A stretch of DNA of 64,000 nucleotides, from contig NZ_CP135052.1 in NCBI RefSeq assembly GCF_029193595.2, positions 2,666,001 to 2,730,000 of the forward strand, written 5' to 3'. The position numbers and the translations under genes are program-made. The notes under the pieces are model-generated. The model searched no databases. It was given only the letters and a program-made list of their open reading frames with translations, and had not been told where the DNA came from. Of this stretch, positions 47,143 to 56,699 are shown one piece after another; positions within the stretch are counted from its first letter, which is position 1, and every line of letters begins with the position of its first letter. This DNA is from Providencia hangzhouensis (GTDB taxonomy: Bacteria > Pseudomonadota > Gammaproteobacteria > Enterobacterales > Enterobacteriaceae).

Positions 47143-47623
47143 TTTTTAACTTCCTTAAAACAAAGATGCAGGTTTTGCAGTCAGCCGGTAACTGGGAGTC
47201 TACCGCAACTTAACAGAATACATTGACTGATATAATAGGAAACTGAATTGTTTCATACAATATGCCAGTTTTATAGGGGCATTACTATAGCATTCCAAAA
47301 AACAAAAAGGCACCTTTTCTATCTTCTCTCTACTTAAGTCAAACAAGTAGCTATTTCTAGATAAAAACCGAAACTTAATATCTTTAGATTTTTCGATTAC
47401 AATATCTATATGATTTTTATGTGTAATACCTCTATTTATTTGTTAACATCTTAGTAACACTATTACCTTTATCTTTGTATGGTTTATCGTGTTATCATTA
47501 ATGTATTAAGTATCATATCGCCAATAGGCGAAACTGTAATGATAAGCTGTCACATATTATTTCGCTCATTTTAAGAGCAAACACCCTAAGTATATTGATA
47601 TAAAAGCAATCAAGGAGTACGCA
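47143..47623. other. grxD/sodB divergent regulatory region
   Basis: About 480 bases. A small hairpin, CGCC-AATA-GGCG (near 47519), lies in the likely sodB leader. No operator is certain. Confidence 0.4.
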
Positions 47624-47630
47624 ATGTCAT
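47621..47630 (+). promoter_or_regulatory. RyhB pairing site at the sodB start
   Basis: GCAATGTCAT, which includes the sodB start codon, is the exact complement of 10 nt in RyhB copy B and matches 8 contiguous nt of copy A. In E. coli RyhB blocks sodB translation through this same region. Confidence 0.75.
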
Positions 47631-48202
47631 TTGAACTACCCGCTTTACCGTATGCAAAAGATGCTTTAGAACCTTATATCTCTGCTGAAACCTTAGAATA
47701 TCACTATGGTAAGCACCACAACACTTACGTTGTTAACTTGAACAACCTCATCAAAGGCACTAACTTTGAAGGAAAATCTTTAGAAGAAATCATTAAAACT
47801 TCTGAAGCAGGCGTTTTTAACAACGCGGCACAAGTTTGGAATCACACTTTCTATTGGAATTGCTTAGCACCAAACGCTGGTGGCGAGCCAACAGGTAAAG
47901 TCGCTGAAGCTATCAATAAGGCATTCGGTTCTTTTGCTGAATTTAAAGCTCAATTTACTGATGCAGCAACCAAAAACTTCGGTGCGGGCTGGACTTGGTT
48001 AGTGAAAAAAGCGGATGGTAACCTTGCTATTGTAAATACATCCAATGCTGCAACACCTATTTCTGGTGATGATAAGCCTGTGTTAACTGTCGATATTTGG
48101 GAACATGCTTATTATATCGATTACCGTAACGCTCGCCCTAAATATTTAGAAAATTTCTGGGCGCTAGTTAACTGGAAATTTGTGGAAGAAAATTTAGCAT
48201 AA
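47624..48202 (+). CDS. sodB: Iron superoxide dismutase
   Basis: 192 residues (E. coli 193). Iron ligands lie in EYHYGKHH (His 27), NHTFYWN (His 74) and DIWEHAYYIDY (Asp/His pair), the pattern of the Fe/Mn family with FeSOD features (AAQVWNHTFYW). It removes cytosolic superoxide. Post-transcriptional repression by RyhB is supported by the pairing site, and FnrS targets it in E. coli. A strong terminator follows. Confidence 0.96.
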   Translation: MSFELPALPYAKDALEPYISAETLEYHYGKHHNTYVVNLNNLIKGTNFEGKSLEEIIKTSEAGVFNNAAQVWNHTFYWNCLAPNAGGEPTGKVAEAINKAFGSFAEFKAQFTDAATKNFGAGWTWLVKKADGNLAIVNTSNAATPISGDDKPVLTVDIWEHAYYIDYRNARPKYLENFWALVNWKFVEENLA

Positions 48203-48231
48203 CAATTTCTGCTTATTGCTAGGTATAGATA

Positions 48232-48260
48232 CAATAAGGGCGAGATATTCTCGCCCTTAT
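48232..48260. terminator. Terminator of sodB
   Basis: AATAAGGGCGAGA and TCTCGCCCTTATT pair perfectly with a 3-base loop. It may also serve cydH on the opposite strand. Confidence 0.85.
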
Positions 48261-48291
48261 TAAATTCACCCTATTCGAGGCTGAAATAAAA

Positions 48292-48375
48292 TCAGAAAAT
48301 ATGTGCAGCAAGAAATATAATCAATGCTAATGAGCCCAACGCAGCAAGCAAACCATATTTAACATCTGTATCCAT
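48292..48375 (-). CDS. cydH: Small cytochrome bd-I subunit CydH (YnhF)
   Basis: 27 residues, MDTDVKYGLLAALGSLALII and onward: a polar N-terminus and one membrane helix. It matches the M-x-TD-x-K-x-x-L pattern of E. coli YnhF/CydH (29 aa), and its position between sodB and purR is the same. CydH binds cytochrome bd-I and closes one oxygen path to the haems. A clear SD (GAGGAA) precedes the ATG. Confidence 0.82.
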   Translation of the reverse strand: MDTDVKYGLLAALGSLALIIFLAAHIF

Positions 48376-48643
48376 GAGTTCCTCTCATCCAAACGTAGTT
48401 AAACAACTAAATAACCATACAAAAATCAATGTTATTCAGTATACATATCTAAAAAAGTAAAACTAGTGTCTATATCACATGTTATAACATCAATTATTTC
48501 TTTCGTTTTTGCGCTAGATCAGACAAAATCGACAACAAATCGCTAAATTATTGCCAGCAAAGGATCAATGCATCAATATGCAGGTAATTTTTTAACAAGA
48601 ATTCTTATAGAGACCGGTTATTGGTCAGGAGTTTTTTTCCCCC

Positions 48644-49669
48644 ATGGCAACGATTAAAGATGTGGCGAAACGCGCTGGCGTATCTACCACAACCGTATCC
48701 CATGTTATTAATAAAACGCGCTTTGTAGCTGATGACACTAAAGCTGCGGTTTGGGCTGCAATTAAAGAGCTCAATTATTCGCCAAGTGCGGTTGCCCGTA
48801 GTCTAAAAGTTAACAACACAAAGTCGATTGGGTTGTTGGCAACCTCATGTGAAGCTCCTTACTTCGCAGAGGTAATTGAATCAGTTGAAAATAGCTGTTA
48901 TGAAAAAGGTTATACGCTAATCCTTTGTAATTCTCATAATAATTTGGGAAAACAAAAAGCGTATTTGCAGATGCTGGCACAAAAGCGTGTTGATGGTTTA
49001 CTCGTAATGTGCTCCGAATATCCTGCCCCCTTAATCAGTATGCTGGAAGATTACCGCAATATCCCAATGGTAGTGATGGACTGGGGAACTTCCCGTGGCG
49101 ATTTTACCGATAGTATTATTGATAACTCATTCCACGGTGGCTATCTTGCAGGACGTTATTTGATTGATAGAGGGCATCGTGACATCGGAGCCATCCCTGG
49201 TTCTCTTGAAAGAAATACGGGTATTGGTCGATTAACTGGCTTTAAAAAGGCGATGGAAGAGGCCAAAATCACCATAAAAGATGAATGGATTGTTCAAGGG
49301 GACTTCGAGCCAGAATCTGGCTATAAGGCAATGATGCAAATTTTAAGCCATAAGCAACGCCCTACTGCCGTTTTCTGTGGCGGTGATATTATGGCAATGG
49401 GGGCAATTTGCGCCGCTGATGAGATGGGATTGCGTGTCCCACAAGACATTTCAATCATTGGCTATGATAACGTGCGAAATGCGCGCTATTTTACCCCGGC
49501 ATTGACCACAATTCACCAACCAAAAGAGCGTTTAGGCCAAATGGCTTTCACAATGCTGCTCGATCGTATTGTAAATAAGCGCGAAGATGCTCAAACAATT
49601 GAAGTCCACCCTCGCCTTGTAGAACGCCGTTCCGTTGCTGACGGCCCATTTATCGATTATCGTCGATAA
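48644..49669 (+). CDS. purR: HTH-type transcriptional repressor PurR
   Basis: 341 residues (E. coli 341). LacI-type [36 protein letters not shown] with hinge helix [12 protein letters not shown], then the periplasmic-binding-like core. With hypoxanthine or guanine it represses purine synthesis genes. It is convergent with punR, 9 bases apart. Confidence 0.96.
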   Translation: MATIKDVAKRAGVSTTTVSHVINKTRFVADDTKAAVWAAIKELNYSPSAVARSLKVNNTKSIGLLATSCEAPYFAEVIESVENSCYEKGYTLILCNSHNNLGKQKAYLQMLAQKRVDGLLVMCSEYPAPLISMLEDYRNIPMVVMDWGTSRGDFTDSIIDNSFHGGYLAGRYLIDRGHRDIGAIPGSLERNTGIGRLTGFKKAMEEAKITIKDEWIVQGDFEPESGYKAMMQILSHKQRPTAVFCGGDIMAMGAICAADEMGLRVPQDISIIGYDNVRNARYFTPALTTIHQPKERLGQMAFTMLLDRIVNKREDAQTIEVHPRLVERRSVADGPFIDYRR

Positions 49670-49678
49670 TACGCATAA

Positions 49679-50584
49679 TTAGTTTGAAAGCCACTCGGCA
49701 TTGAGCGTTTCGTTATCGCCAAGGTAATCCAATAACCAATTCAACGCTGGTGATGTATTATTTTCCACCCAAGTTAGACAACAAGGACTGGGTGGAAATG
49801 GCTGTGCTAATGCTAGTTCAACTAATAAGCCTTTTTCGCAAAACGAAGCCGCACGATGCTCTGGCACCATTCCGACACACAACCCGTTAACCAAACAAGC
49901 TAGACCATTTTCCCAAGAAGGTACGACAAGACGACGTTGATTATCAAGAGCCCATGTATCACGTTTTGGTAGATTACGAGAAGTGTCTTCGAGACATAAA
50001 CTTGGAAACTCGCGCATTTGGTCGTCTGTTAGCTTGCCGCTTATATTCGCTAATGGGTGTTTAGGGCTCGCCACACACCTCCATGACATAAAACCCATAT
50101 CACGGAAACTATATCTTTCACCAATCGGTGAGGCTCGAGTAGCTCCAATAGCAACATCTACACGCCCATCAGCAAGTGCATCCCAAACACCATTAAATAC
50201 TTCAGGATGAATGAAAAGTTCAATATCTGGAAAGTGACGATAAAAATCCAGTATCAATTGCTCTGCTCTCTGTGGTTTTACAATGCAATCAACAGCAATA
50301 CTAAATTGCCCCCGCCAACCATTAGCAACCTGCTGGCATTGATGCCTTGTATCTGTCATTTTTTTGATAACAGAACGACTTTCCTTAATAAATATCGTTC
50401 CAGCTTCTGTAAGAACAACATCGCGATGTCGACGCTCAAATAGGGGAACCGCAAGCCATTCTTCAACTTGCTTGACGGTATAACTGATTGCAGAAGGTAC
50501 ACGGTGTAACTCTTCAGCAGCACCACTAAAGCTCCCAGTTCGGGCAACAGCATCAATCACTTCGAGTGCATGCGCAGACCACAT
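49679..50584 (-). CDS. punR: LysR-family regulator PunR (YdhB)
   Basis: 301 residues. LysR HTH MWSAHALEVIDAVARTGSFSGAAEELHRVPSAISYTVKQVEEWL and an effector domain. It follows E. coli PunR closely (VPSA-SYTV, WRGQ, FNGVWDAL, GATRA). PunR activates the divergent transporter gene punC in response to adenosine. The start MWSA is the family start; the frame extends ten codons upstream. Confidence 0.92.
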   Translation of the reverse strand: MWSAHALEVIDAVARTGSFSGAAEELHRVPSAISYTVKQVEEWLAVPLFERRHRDVVLTEAGTIFIKESRSVIKKMTDTRHQCQQVANGWRGQFSIAVDCIVKPQRAEQLILDFYRHFPDIELFIHPEVFNGVWDALADGRVDVAIGATRASPIGERYSFRDMGFMSWRCVASPKHPLANISGKLTDDQMREFPSLCLEDTSRNLPKRDTWALDNQRRLVVPSWENGLACLVNGLCVGMVPEHRAASFCEKGLLVELALAQPFPPSPCCLTWVENNTSPALNWLLDYLGDNETLNAEWLSN

Positions 50585-50707
50585 AACCTCTCCTTTCAAA
50601 AATTTTGATAGCAAGATCCAAATATTACCGTTTCACAACCTAAAAAAATAGCCTATACAATGGCATCATCATTAACATTTTTTTTAAATATCAGATAAGT
50701 AATAATT

Positions 50708-51934
50708 ATGTCGAATACTGTGAAAAAAAATTCCCCTGGATTTATGGTTTACCTTGCAGGACTTAGCATGCTGGGGTTTTTAGCTATTGATATGTATTTA
50801 CCTGCATTCGGTGCTATGCAAGACACCCTGCATACATCAGAAGGCGCTATCAGTGCTTCTCTCAGTATATTTTTAGCCGGTTTTGCCTTCGCTCAATTGT
50901 TATGGGGGCCATTGTCAGACAAACTTGGCCGTAAGCCTGTGCTCATTGTGGGCTTAACTATTTTCATTATCAGTAGCTTAGCTATTTATTGGGTGGAAAC
51001 CGCAACACAGTTATTAACACTACGATTTTTACAGGCTGTTGGTGTCTGCTCCGCTGCAGTTTTATGGCAAGCTCTTGTTATCGACCGCTATGATGAAGCA
51101 AATACCCAAAAAGTTTTTGCTTCTATTATGCCGTTAGTTGCGCTATCCCCTGCTTTAGCACCATTATTAGGAGCATGGGTACTAGAACACCAAACATGGG
51201 AAGCAATTTTCCTGATCCTAATGGCTGTGGGTATATTACTTTTATTGCCAACACTCTTTTTGAAAAATGTTTCAGTTAAAACAATAATTGATGACAGCCA
51301 ACCACAAGCTAAGATTTCTTTCTCAAACTTACTCAGTTCGCCAGTTTTCAGCGGTAATGTGCTCGTTTACGCTTCATGCAGTGCGGGTTTTTTCGCTTGG
51401 CTAACCGGCTCGCCTTTTATCTTACGTAATATGGGTTTCAACCCTGCGGATATCGGTTTGAGTTATATTCCACAAACTTTAGCCTTTATTGTTGGTGGGT
51501 ATGGCTGCCGTATTTTATTAGCAAAAGTCCGAGCAGAAACAATATTTCCATTGTTACTTGTTGGTTATGCGGTAAGCATGTCTATTTTATTCATCATGGC
51601 TATTTATACCACACCATCATTAACTATGATCTTGATCCCATTCTGCTTTATGGCAGCTATGAACGGAGCCTCTTACCCAATTGCAGTATCCAAAGCACTA
51701 AATGCATTTCCTAGCGCCAGTGGTAAAGCTGCCGCATTACAAAATGCCTTACAACTAGGTTTATGTTTTTTAGCCAGTCTACTTGTTTCTGCTCTTACTT
51801 TCGACCCATTGTTAGCAACAACTGGGGTGATGGCAGTAACGATCATTCCAATGGCCATTGGCTACTTTATGCAACGCTGTGCAAGCAAAAATAACCAAAC
51901 TATTAAGCAGGTTGATTGCCAAACGAATTCATAA
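50708..51934 (+). CDS. punC: MFS purine-nucleoside transporter PunC (YdhC)
   Basis: 408 residues, 12 membrane helices of the Bcr/CflA-type major facilitator group: [18 protein letters not shown] is the conserved loop 2-3 motif, and [18 protein letters not shown] motif C lies in helix 5. It imports adenosine and related purines in E. coli. It is divergent from its activator punR. A terminator follows. Confidence 0.9.
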   Translation: MSNTVKKNSPGFMVYLAGLSMLGFLAIDMYLPAFGAMQDTLHTSEGAISASLSIFLAGFAFAQLLWGPLSDKLGRKPVLIVGLTIFIISSLAIYWVETATQLLTLRFLQAVGVCSAAVLWQALVIDRYDEANTQKVFASIMPLVALSPALAPLLGAWVLEHQTWEAIFLILMAVGILLLLPTLFLKNVSVKTIIDDSQPQAKISFSNLLSSPVFSGNVLVYASCSAGFFAWLTGSPFILRNMGFNPADIGLSYIPQTLAFIVGGYGCRILLAKVRAETIFPLLLVGYAVSMSILFIMAIYTTPSLTMILIPFCFMAAMNGASYPIAVSKALNAFPSASGKAAALQNALQLGLCFLASLLVSALTFDPLLATTGVMAVTIIPMAIGYFMQRCASKNNQTIKQVDCQTNS

Positions 51935-51952
51935 AGTATAGCTTACCGACTC

Positions 51953-51985
51953 AATCATGCCGAATCTTATCGGCATGATTTTTAT
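51953..51985 (+). terminator. Terminator of punC
   Basis: AATCATGCCGA and TCGGCATGATT pair perfectly and are followed by TTTATTTT. Confidence 0.85.
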
Positions 51986-52250
51986 TTTAGCAAATTCATA
52001 AAAATTTCCTTCAGTGTATAGCACTAGTGACCATACAGTAATATATGTTCAGTATTTTGCTATATAACCAATAGCCGATTATTCTTGGCTGGTAAAACCT
52101 TACCTTTCTCATCAATTTTCTTAATTCAAAGCGGATTTCACTAAAAATTAAAGTTTTAATTTTGTCATCTACTAAGATATAGATATTTCATGGTTAATTT
52201 TCTTGTTAAAAAACGTTATCATTGCGACATTAAATAATGAGTGCTCAAGA
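51986..52250. other. Region usually occupied by cfa in E. coli; no gene seen
   Basis: About 265 AT-rich bases with no frame. It presumably contains the promoter of the AraC-type gene. Confidence 0.4.
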
Positions 52251-53009
52251 ATGATGTTAAAACAGTACTATCCACCAGATGAATTAAAATCCTTTGTTAG
52301 TTCTATTTTGATAATCAAAGAGTTTACAGAAGCAATTAAAATTTTCCCTGGAACAGGTGCTGAAATCTGGGTTTCATCAGATGCATTTCGCATGACAACT
52401 GATAACGATTCAATAACAGACCCTTACCAGCTGATTATTCCTAGGGTTAATACATTTACTGCTAGCCCTAATCATTCAAAAGTAATGGTATTACGTATTC
52501 GTCATGATGCCTTACGTTTTCTACTGCCTCAAAGAACATTAAACTATACTGACACCCCAATCGCACTAAATGAGATATGGAAAGACCGCTGGTTTGAAGC
52601 TTTAGCTAATTCTTCATTTAAAGAGTTGTTAGATTGCTTTAATAGGACTAAAGCTAAGAAAAAGCCTCACTTCATTGATGAAGTTTTAGAATTACTGTAT
52701 CGAAATCCAACAAAAAAAATCACAGAAATTGCTGAAGAGACAGGATTACACGTCCGAGTCATTCAAAAAGAGTTTTTGAAAGAATACGGCATTACACCAA
52801 AAAGGTACCAGATCAATTGCCGCTTAGAACATGTTTTAAAAAGTATGGTAGTAGAACAAGACACCTACCGTTGGTTTGAAACAGGGTATTATGATCAATC
52901 CCACTTTTACCGTGATTTTAAAAGATACTTTACTATGACGCCGTCGGCATTTTTAAAATCGAGTTATTCGCTTTTTTACAATACAAAAACTAAGTACCCA
53001 TTAAGATAG
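52251..53009 (+). CDS. AraC/XylS-family transcriptional regulator
   Basis: About 252 residues. A variable N-terminal sensing half is followed by two HTHs at the C-terminus: KKITEIAEETGLHVRVIQKEFLKEYGITPKRYQINCRLE and the signature WFETGYYDQSHFYRDFKRYFTMTPSAFLK. The start is uncertain between ATGs at 52251 and 52254, with a TTG 16 codons upstream; the N-terminus MMLKQYYPPDEL fits the family. It likely controls the monooxygenase gene 24 bases downstream. The signal is unknown. Confidence 0.83.
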   Translation: MMLKQYYPPDELKSFVSSILIIKEFTEAIKIFPGTGAEIWVSSDAFRMTTDNDSITDPYQLIIPRVNTFTASPNHSKVMVLRIRHDALRFLLPQRTLNYTDTPIALNEIWKDRWFEALANSSFKELLDCFNRTKAKKKPHFIDEVLELLYRNPTKKITEIAEETGLHVRVIQKEFLKEYGITPKRYQINCRLEHVLKSMVVEQDTYRWFETGYYDQSHFYRDFKRYFTMTPSAFLKSSYSLFYNTKTKYPLR

Positions 53010-53033
53010 TTCTTAATACATAAGGAGAACGGA

Positions 53034-53306
53034 ATGAGTATTGTTGTGTATGCCCAAATTACAACAGAAAGGACAGATGGGTATTTAACGAAAGAAATCG
53101 TTCGCGACTTAGCAAAACTGAGCCGCCGAGAGAAAGGATGCATTCAATATGATCTTATGGCTAAAGAAAATGGTTATATTGTTTTTGAGGAATGGGAAGA
53201 CACTCAAGCATTAGAGATGCATAAAAATAGTCCGCATTTCAGGCGATTAGTTGAAGCAATTGAACGTGATAACGCCAGCTTCTCTGTCAACTTCAGTGAA
53301 AAATGA
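53034..53306 (+). CDS. Antibiotic-biosynthesis-monooxygenase (ABM) domain protein
   Basis: 90 residues in one dimeric ferredoxin-like ABM domain: VYAQITTERTDGYLTKEIVRDLAKLSRREKGCIQYDLM...YIVFEEWEDTQALEMHKNSPHFRRL, with the conserved EEW and H/SPHF. Relatives (YgiN, LsrG) act on quinones or signalling molecules without cofactors. The strong SD AAGGAG and close spacing imply an operon with the AraC regulator. Substrate unknown. Confidence 0.85.
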   Translation: MSIVVYAQITTERTDGYLTKEIVRDLAKLSRREKGCIQYDLMAKENGYIVFEEWEDTQALEMHKNSPHFRRLVEAIERDNASFSVNFSEK

Positions 53307-53420
53307 TCTATTAATATTGAAAACCGGAACTAGTCATATTTTTTGATAATGTTAATTTTCATTATTTAATAGAACTTCATGACAGACATTCAATAAACAA
53401 AGACTAACCATATTTTATTT

Positions 53421-53453
53421 AGGCTATAGCATAAATCATTATAGCTATAGCCT
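53421..53453. terminator. Hairpin between the ABM gene and ribE
   Basis: AGGCTATAGC and GCTATAGCCT pair perfectly around a 13-base loop in the convergent gap. The T-run is weak. Confidence 0.5.
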
Positions 53454-53519
53454 ACTTGGCTGTTTCTTCTGCTATTTTTCTTTAAAGTAAATAACGCGGT
53501 TATCACCTTTTACGTCTGT

Positions 53520-54185
53520 TTACTCTGTTTTCGCTATGTCCGCCATCTCTTCTGCTTGCTGTAGTAATTTTTCTTGTTCTTTTTGATTTAAAACACGCTC
53601 AACGGTATCAACAATAGCCTGAGTTTGAGGGTCTATCTCAATATTTATTTTATCACCCAACCGTTTTTTACCTAATGTTGTTCTCTCTAATGTTTCAGGG
53701 ATGAGATGTACGCAGAACCGATTGTTGATTACATCTCCGACCGTTAAACTGATACCGTCAATCGCGACAAAGCCTTTATGCAAAATATATTTCATCAAAG
53801 ATTTATCACGAATTGATAACCAAATCTGGTGGTTATCTTCAGATGTGAAGATCTTACTAATTTCAGCTGTTGTCATAATATGACCTGAAACAACATGGCC
53901 ACCGATTTCGTCACCATATTTTGCAGCCCGTTCGATATTAACAACATCACCTTCTTGTAATTCCCCCAAGTTAGTTAATCTCAGGGTTTCTTTAATTAGA
54001 TCAAAACTAACTCTTTCACCATCAATCTTTGTTACCGTCAAACAACAACCATTATGTGCAACGGAAGCCCCTGTTTCTAAACCTATAAGTAATTCTGGGG
54101 TAAATTTCATTACATGAGTTCGAAAGTTGGCCCTTTCTGTAATTTCAACAATAGGAGCAGTCGCTTGAACAATGCCTGTAAACAT
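53520..54185 (-). CDS. ribE: Riboflavin synthase, alpha subunit
   Basis: 221 residues with the two lumazine-binding repeats: [15 protein letters not shown]...NGCCLTV and the second [10 protein letters not shown]...[16 protein letters not shown]. It dismutates two lumazines to riboflavin. No FMN riboswitch motif is visible upstream. It is divergent from mdtK, as in E. coli. Confidence 0.96.
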   Translation of the reverse strand: MFTGIVQATAPIVEITERANFRTHVMKFTPELLIGLETGASVAHNGCCLTVTKIDGERVSFDLIKETLRLTNLGELQEGDVVNIERAAKYGDEIGGHVVSGHIMTTAEISKIFTSEDNHQIWLSIRDKSLMKYILHKGFVAIDGISLTVGDVINNRFCVHLIPETLERTTLGKKRLGDKINIEIDPQTQAIVDTVERVLNQKEQEKLLQQAEEMADIAKTE

Positions 54186-54459
54186 AATGATTCTCAGTGT
54201 AGTGGATTAATAGGCTCAGTTTACATCAGAATTGTTAGAGATCTATCCTATTTGAGTGATAAACAAAACGATAATAAACCTAGTATGTAACAATATATTA
54301 GGTTCTAAAATGCTCTTTTATAGTTTGTTACCATATCATTATTGGAATCCATTTAGAAACGGGATAGAATAAGCGGTTTTTAGCGATCGATGTGTTTTTA
54401 GTAACTCATTTATTTTTCTAGTTTTTTCTCTTACTTGCTTTTATTACAAAGGTGTATGC

Positions 54460-55833
54460 GTGCAGAAATATTTTACAGAAGCGCGTAGCTTGTTGGCACT
54501 TGGTATTCCTATCGTTTTAGCTCAATTTTCACAAACTGCAATGGGGTTTGTGGATACGGTTATGGCTGGAAGTGTTAGTGAAATTGAGATGTCCGCAGTT
54601 GCAGTTGGGTTTTCCATCTGGCTGCCAGCTATTCTTTTTGGCCAAGGAATTTTGATGGCATTAACCCCAATCGTTGCACAAATGAATGGGTCAGGCCGTC
54701 GCAACCTAATAGGCGACCAAATTCAACAAGGTCTATGGTTAGCGCTACTTTTAGCCTTAGGCATTATGTGCCTTCTTTATAACAGTCAGCTTATTATTAG
54801 CAATATGCCCCATATTGATAAAGAATTGGCAGATAAATCTGTCCGTTTTTTACATGCCATTATGTGGGGAGCACCAGGCTACTTATTTTACCAAGTATAT
54901 CGTAGCCAATGTGAAGGGCTTTCAAAAACCAAGCCGGGGATGGTGATTGGTTTTCTTGGCCTAATGATTAATATTCCTATTAACTATATCTTTATTTATG
55001 GTCACTTTGGTGCACCTGCTTTAGGTGGTGTGGGTTGTGGTGTCGCCACTGCATCAGTGTATTGGGCTATGTGTCTGATGATGAGATGGTATGTGAAACG
55101 TGCTACTGCGCAGCGTGATATTCGCCCTACACTCTCTTTCACATCGCCAAATCCATTAATCTTAAAGCGAATTATCGTGTTAGGTACGCCTATTGGTCTG
55201 GCACTTTTCTTTGAAGTCACTTTATTTGCTGTCGTTGCACTGCTAGTCGCCCCATTAGGTGTTGTTGCAGTAGCTGGTCACCAAGTTGCGTTGAATTTCA
55301 GTTCTGTGATGTTTATGTTCCCATTATCATTAGGAATAGCAGCAACCATTCGCGTAGGTTATAACTTAGGACAGAAATCGACTGAAGCTGCTAAAGTTTC
55401 ATCTTATACTGGTATTACTGTTGGCTTAATGGTCGCTTGTTTTACTGCAGTTCTCACCGCCGTTTTCCGTGAGCCGATTGCAATGATGTATAACAAAAAC
55501 CCAGAGGTAGTTGTTTTAGCAAGCAGCTTAATGTTATACGCCGCTATTTATCAGCTGTCAGATTCTGTGCAAGTTATAGGTGCCGGAATTTTACGTGGTT
55601 ATAAAGATACTCGTTCCATTTTCTTTATTACCTTCACCGCATATTGGTTACTTGGCTTGCCTTCTGGTTATATTTTAGCGTTAACTGATTTTATCGCACC
55701 GGCTATGGGGCCTAAAGGCTTCTGGATTGGCTTTATTATTGGTTTAAGTGCCGCTGCAATAGGAATGGCAACACGAATTATATGGATCCATAAGCAAACA
55801 GAGGATGTTGTCTTACTTCGCTCAGCTCGCTAA
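54460..55833 (+). CDS. mdtK: MATE multidrug efflux protein MdtK
   Basis: 457 residues (E. coli 457), 12 membrane helices: [37 protein letters not shown] and the internal repeat [21 protein letters not shown]. It exports cationic drugs by sodium or proton antiport. The start is GTG, as in E. coli; an ATG four bases upstream is in another frame. A long hairpin follows. Confidence 0.94.
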   Translation: MQKYFTEARSLLALGIPIVLAQFSQTAMGFVDTVMAGSVSEIEMSAVAVGFSIWLPAILFGQGILMALTPIVAQMNGSGRRNLIGDQIQQGLWLALLLALGIMCLLYNSQLIISNMPHIDKELADKSVRFLHAIMWGAPGYLFYQVYRSQCEGLSKTKPGMVIGFLGLMINIPINYIFIYGHFGAPALGGVGCGVATASVYWAMCLMMRWYVKRATAQRDIRPTLSFTSPNPLILKRIIVLGTPIGLALFFEVTLFAVVALLVAPLGVVAVAGHQVALNFSSVMFMFPLSLGIAATIRVGYNLGQKSTEAAKVSSYTGITVGLMVACFTAVLTAVFREPIAMMYNKNPEVVVLASSLMLYAAIYQLSDSVQVIGAGILRGYKDTRSIFFITFTAYWLLGLPSGYILALTDFIAPAMGPKGFWIGFIIGLSAAAIGMATRIIWIHKQTEDVVLLRSAR

Positions 55834-55860
55834 TTGACGGTTTTTTAAGCTTTTTATTAT

Positions 55861-55930
55861 GGGAGAAGATGTATTTCGCACCAGATAGTTTTAAATACGA
55901 ACAAACTATCGCGAAAATACATTTTCCCCT
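55861..55930. repeat. Long imperfect palindrome between mdtK and the tRNA genes
   Basis: GGGAGAAGATGTATTTCGC...GATAGTTT on the left pairs with AAACTATCGCGAAAATACAT...TTTCCCC on the right with small bulges. It may terminate mdtK, but its length and symmetry exceed a usual terminator. Confidence 0.55.
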
Positions 55931-55991
55931 TGCCAGATGAACTTCATAACGTTAATATTCATCCCCGTTGTCACCTAGATATCTTTTAGAT

Positions 55992-56068
55992 GCGTCCGTA
56001 GCTCAGTTGGTTAGAGCACCACCTTGACATGGTGGGGGTCGGTAGTTCGAGTCTACTCGGACGCACCA
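55992..56068 (+). tRNA. tRNA-Val (GAC), copy 1
   Basis: A 77-nt cloverleaf with encoded CCA. The acceptor GCGTCCG/CGGACGC, D-stem GCTC/GAGC, anticodon stem CCACC/GGTGG with loop TTGACAT (anticodon GAC, valine) and T-arm GGTAG-TTCGAGT-CTACT are all intact. Confidence 0.97.
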
Positions 56069-56098
56069 TTTCTAGTGAACACAATGTTAATTTTCAGC

Positions 56099-56175
56099 GC
56101 GTCCGTAGCTCAGTTGGTTAGAGCACCACCTTGACATGGTGGGGGTCGGTAGTTCGAGTCTACTCGGACGCACCA
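56099..56175 (+). tRNA. tRNA-Val (GAC), copy 2
   Basis: Identical to copy 1 over all 77 nt, including the encoded CCA. The spacer from copy 1 is 30 bases, so they are probably one transcript. Confidence 0.97.
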
Positions 56176-56205
56176 TTTCAAATTAACACAATCAAATTTT
56201 CCAGT

Positions 56206-56282
56206 GCGTCCGTAGCTCAGTTGGTTAGAGCACCACCTTGACATGGTGGGGGTCGGTAGTTCGAGTCTACTCGGACGCACCA
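56206..56282 (+). tRNA. tRNA-Val (GAC), copy 3
   Basis: Identical to copies 1 and 2, again 30 bases downstream of the preceding copy. E. coli has valV and valW in this position. Confidence 0.97.
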
Positions 56283-56425
56283 TTTTATTTATCTCCCTGC
56301 TACCTAAAATTTCTCTTGATTGTCTATTATTATTCCCTTAATTTGTTGCGCAACAATTAACTTCCTTAATTTTAAATGAATTTTTGATCTGAATGGTCTC
56401 TTCTTTCAATTTCGTAAAATTTGAT

Positions 56426-56454
56426 TTGTCTCACAGTTTTTTGTTGTCTATAAT
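56426..56454 (+). promoter_or_regulatory. pykF promoter
   Basis: TTGTCT (56426-56431) and TATAAT (56449-56454) are 17 bases apart. Transcription would start near 56461. A second possible -10 (TATAAT) lies at 56527-56532. Confidence 0.65.
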
Positions 56455-56466
56455 ACTCACGCTGGC

Positions 56467-56478
56467 TGAAAGGTTTCA
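56467..56478. promoter_or_regulatory. Cra (FruR) operator of pykF
   Basis: TGAAAGGTTTCA matches the Cra consensus TGAAACGTTTCA at 11 of 12 positions. It lies a few bases downstream of the predicted start, the arrangement for repression in the absence of fructose 1-phosphate. Confidence 0.8.
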
Positions 56479-56699
56479 CCAGTAGTAAATCAATACGTTA
56501 GCTTTAATTGAATTTGTCATCTACACTATAATAAGAAACAAAATGTGACAAATTTAAGTGTAATAATGCATTAAACACCAGACTGTCGCCTATTCTTATA
56601 AATGAGTTGCGCAACAAAATTTACCATGCGTACGATTTATAAAATGTACTAAGCATCGGCGACAATACCGATTTCCTTTATAACATTAGATAGACTGCC

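Noticed and set aside
54186..54459. FMN riboswitch upstream of ribE
   Set aside because: None of the conserved RFN-element motifs are visible in the 274-base divergent region.
55992..56282. CRISPR-like repeat array
   Set aside because: The three identical 77-nt units with 30-base spacers are intact tRNA-Val genes.
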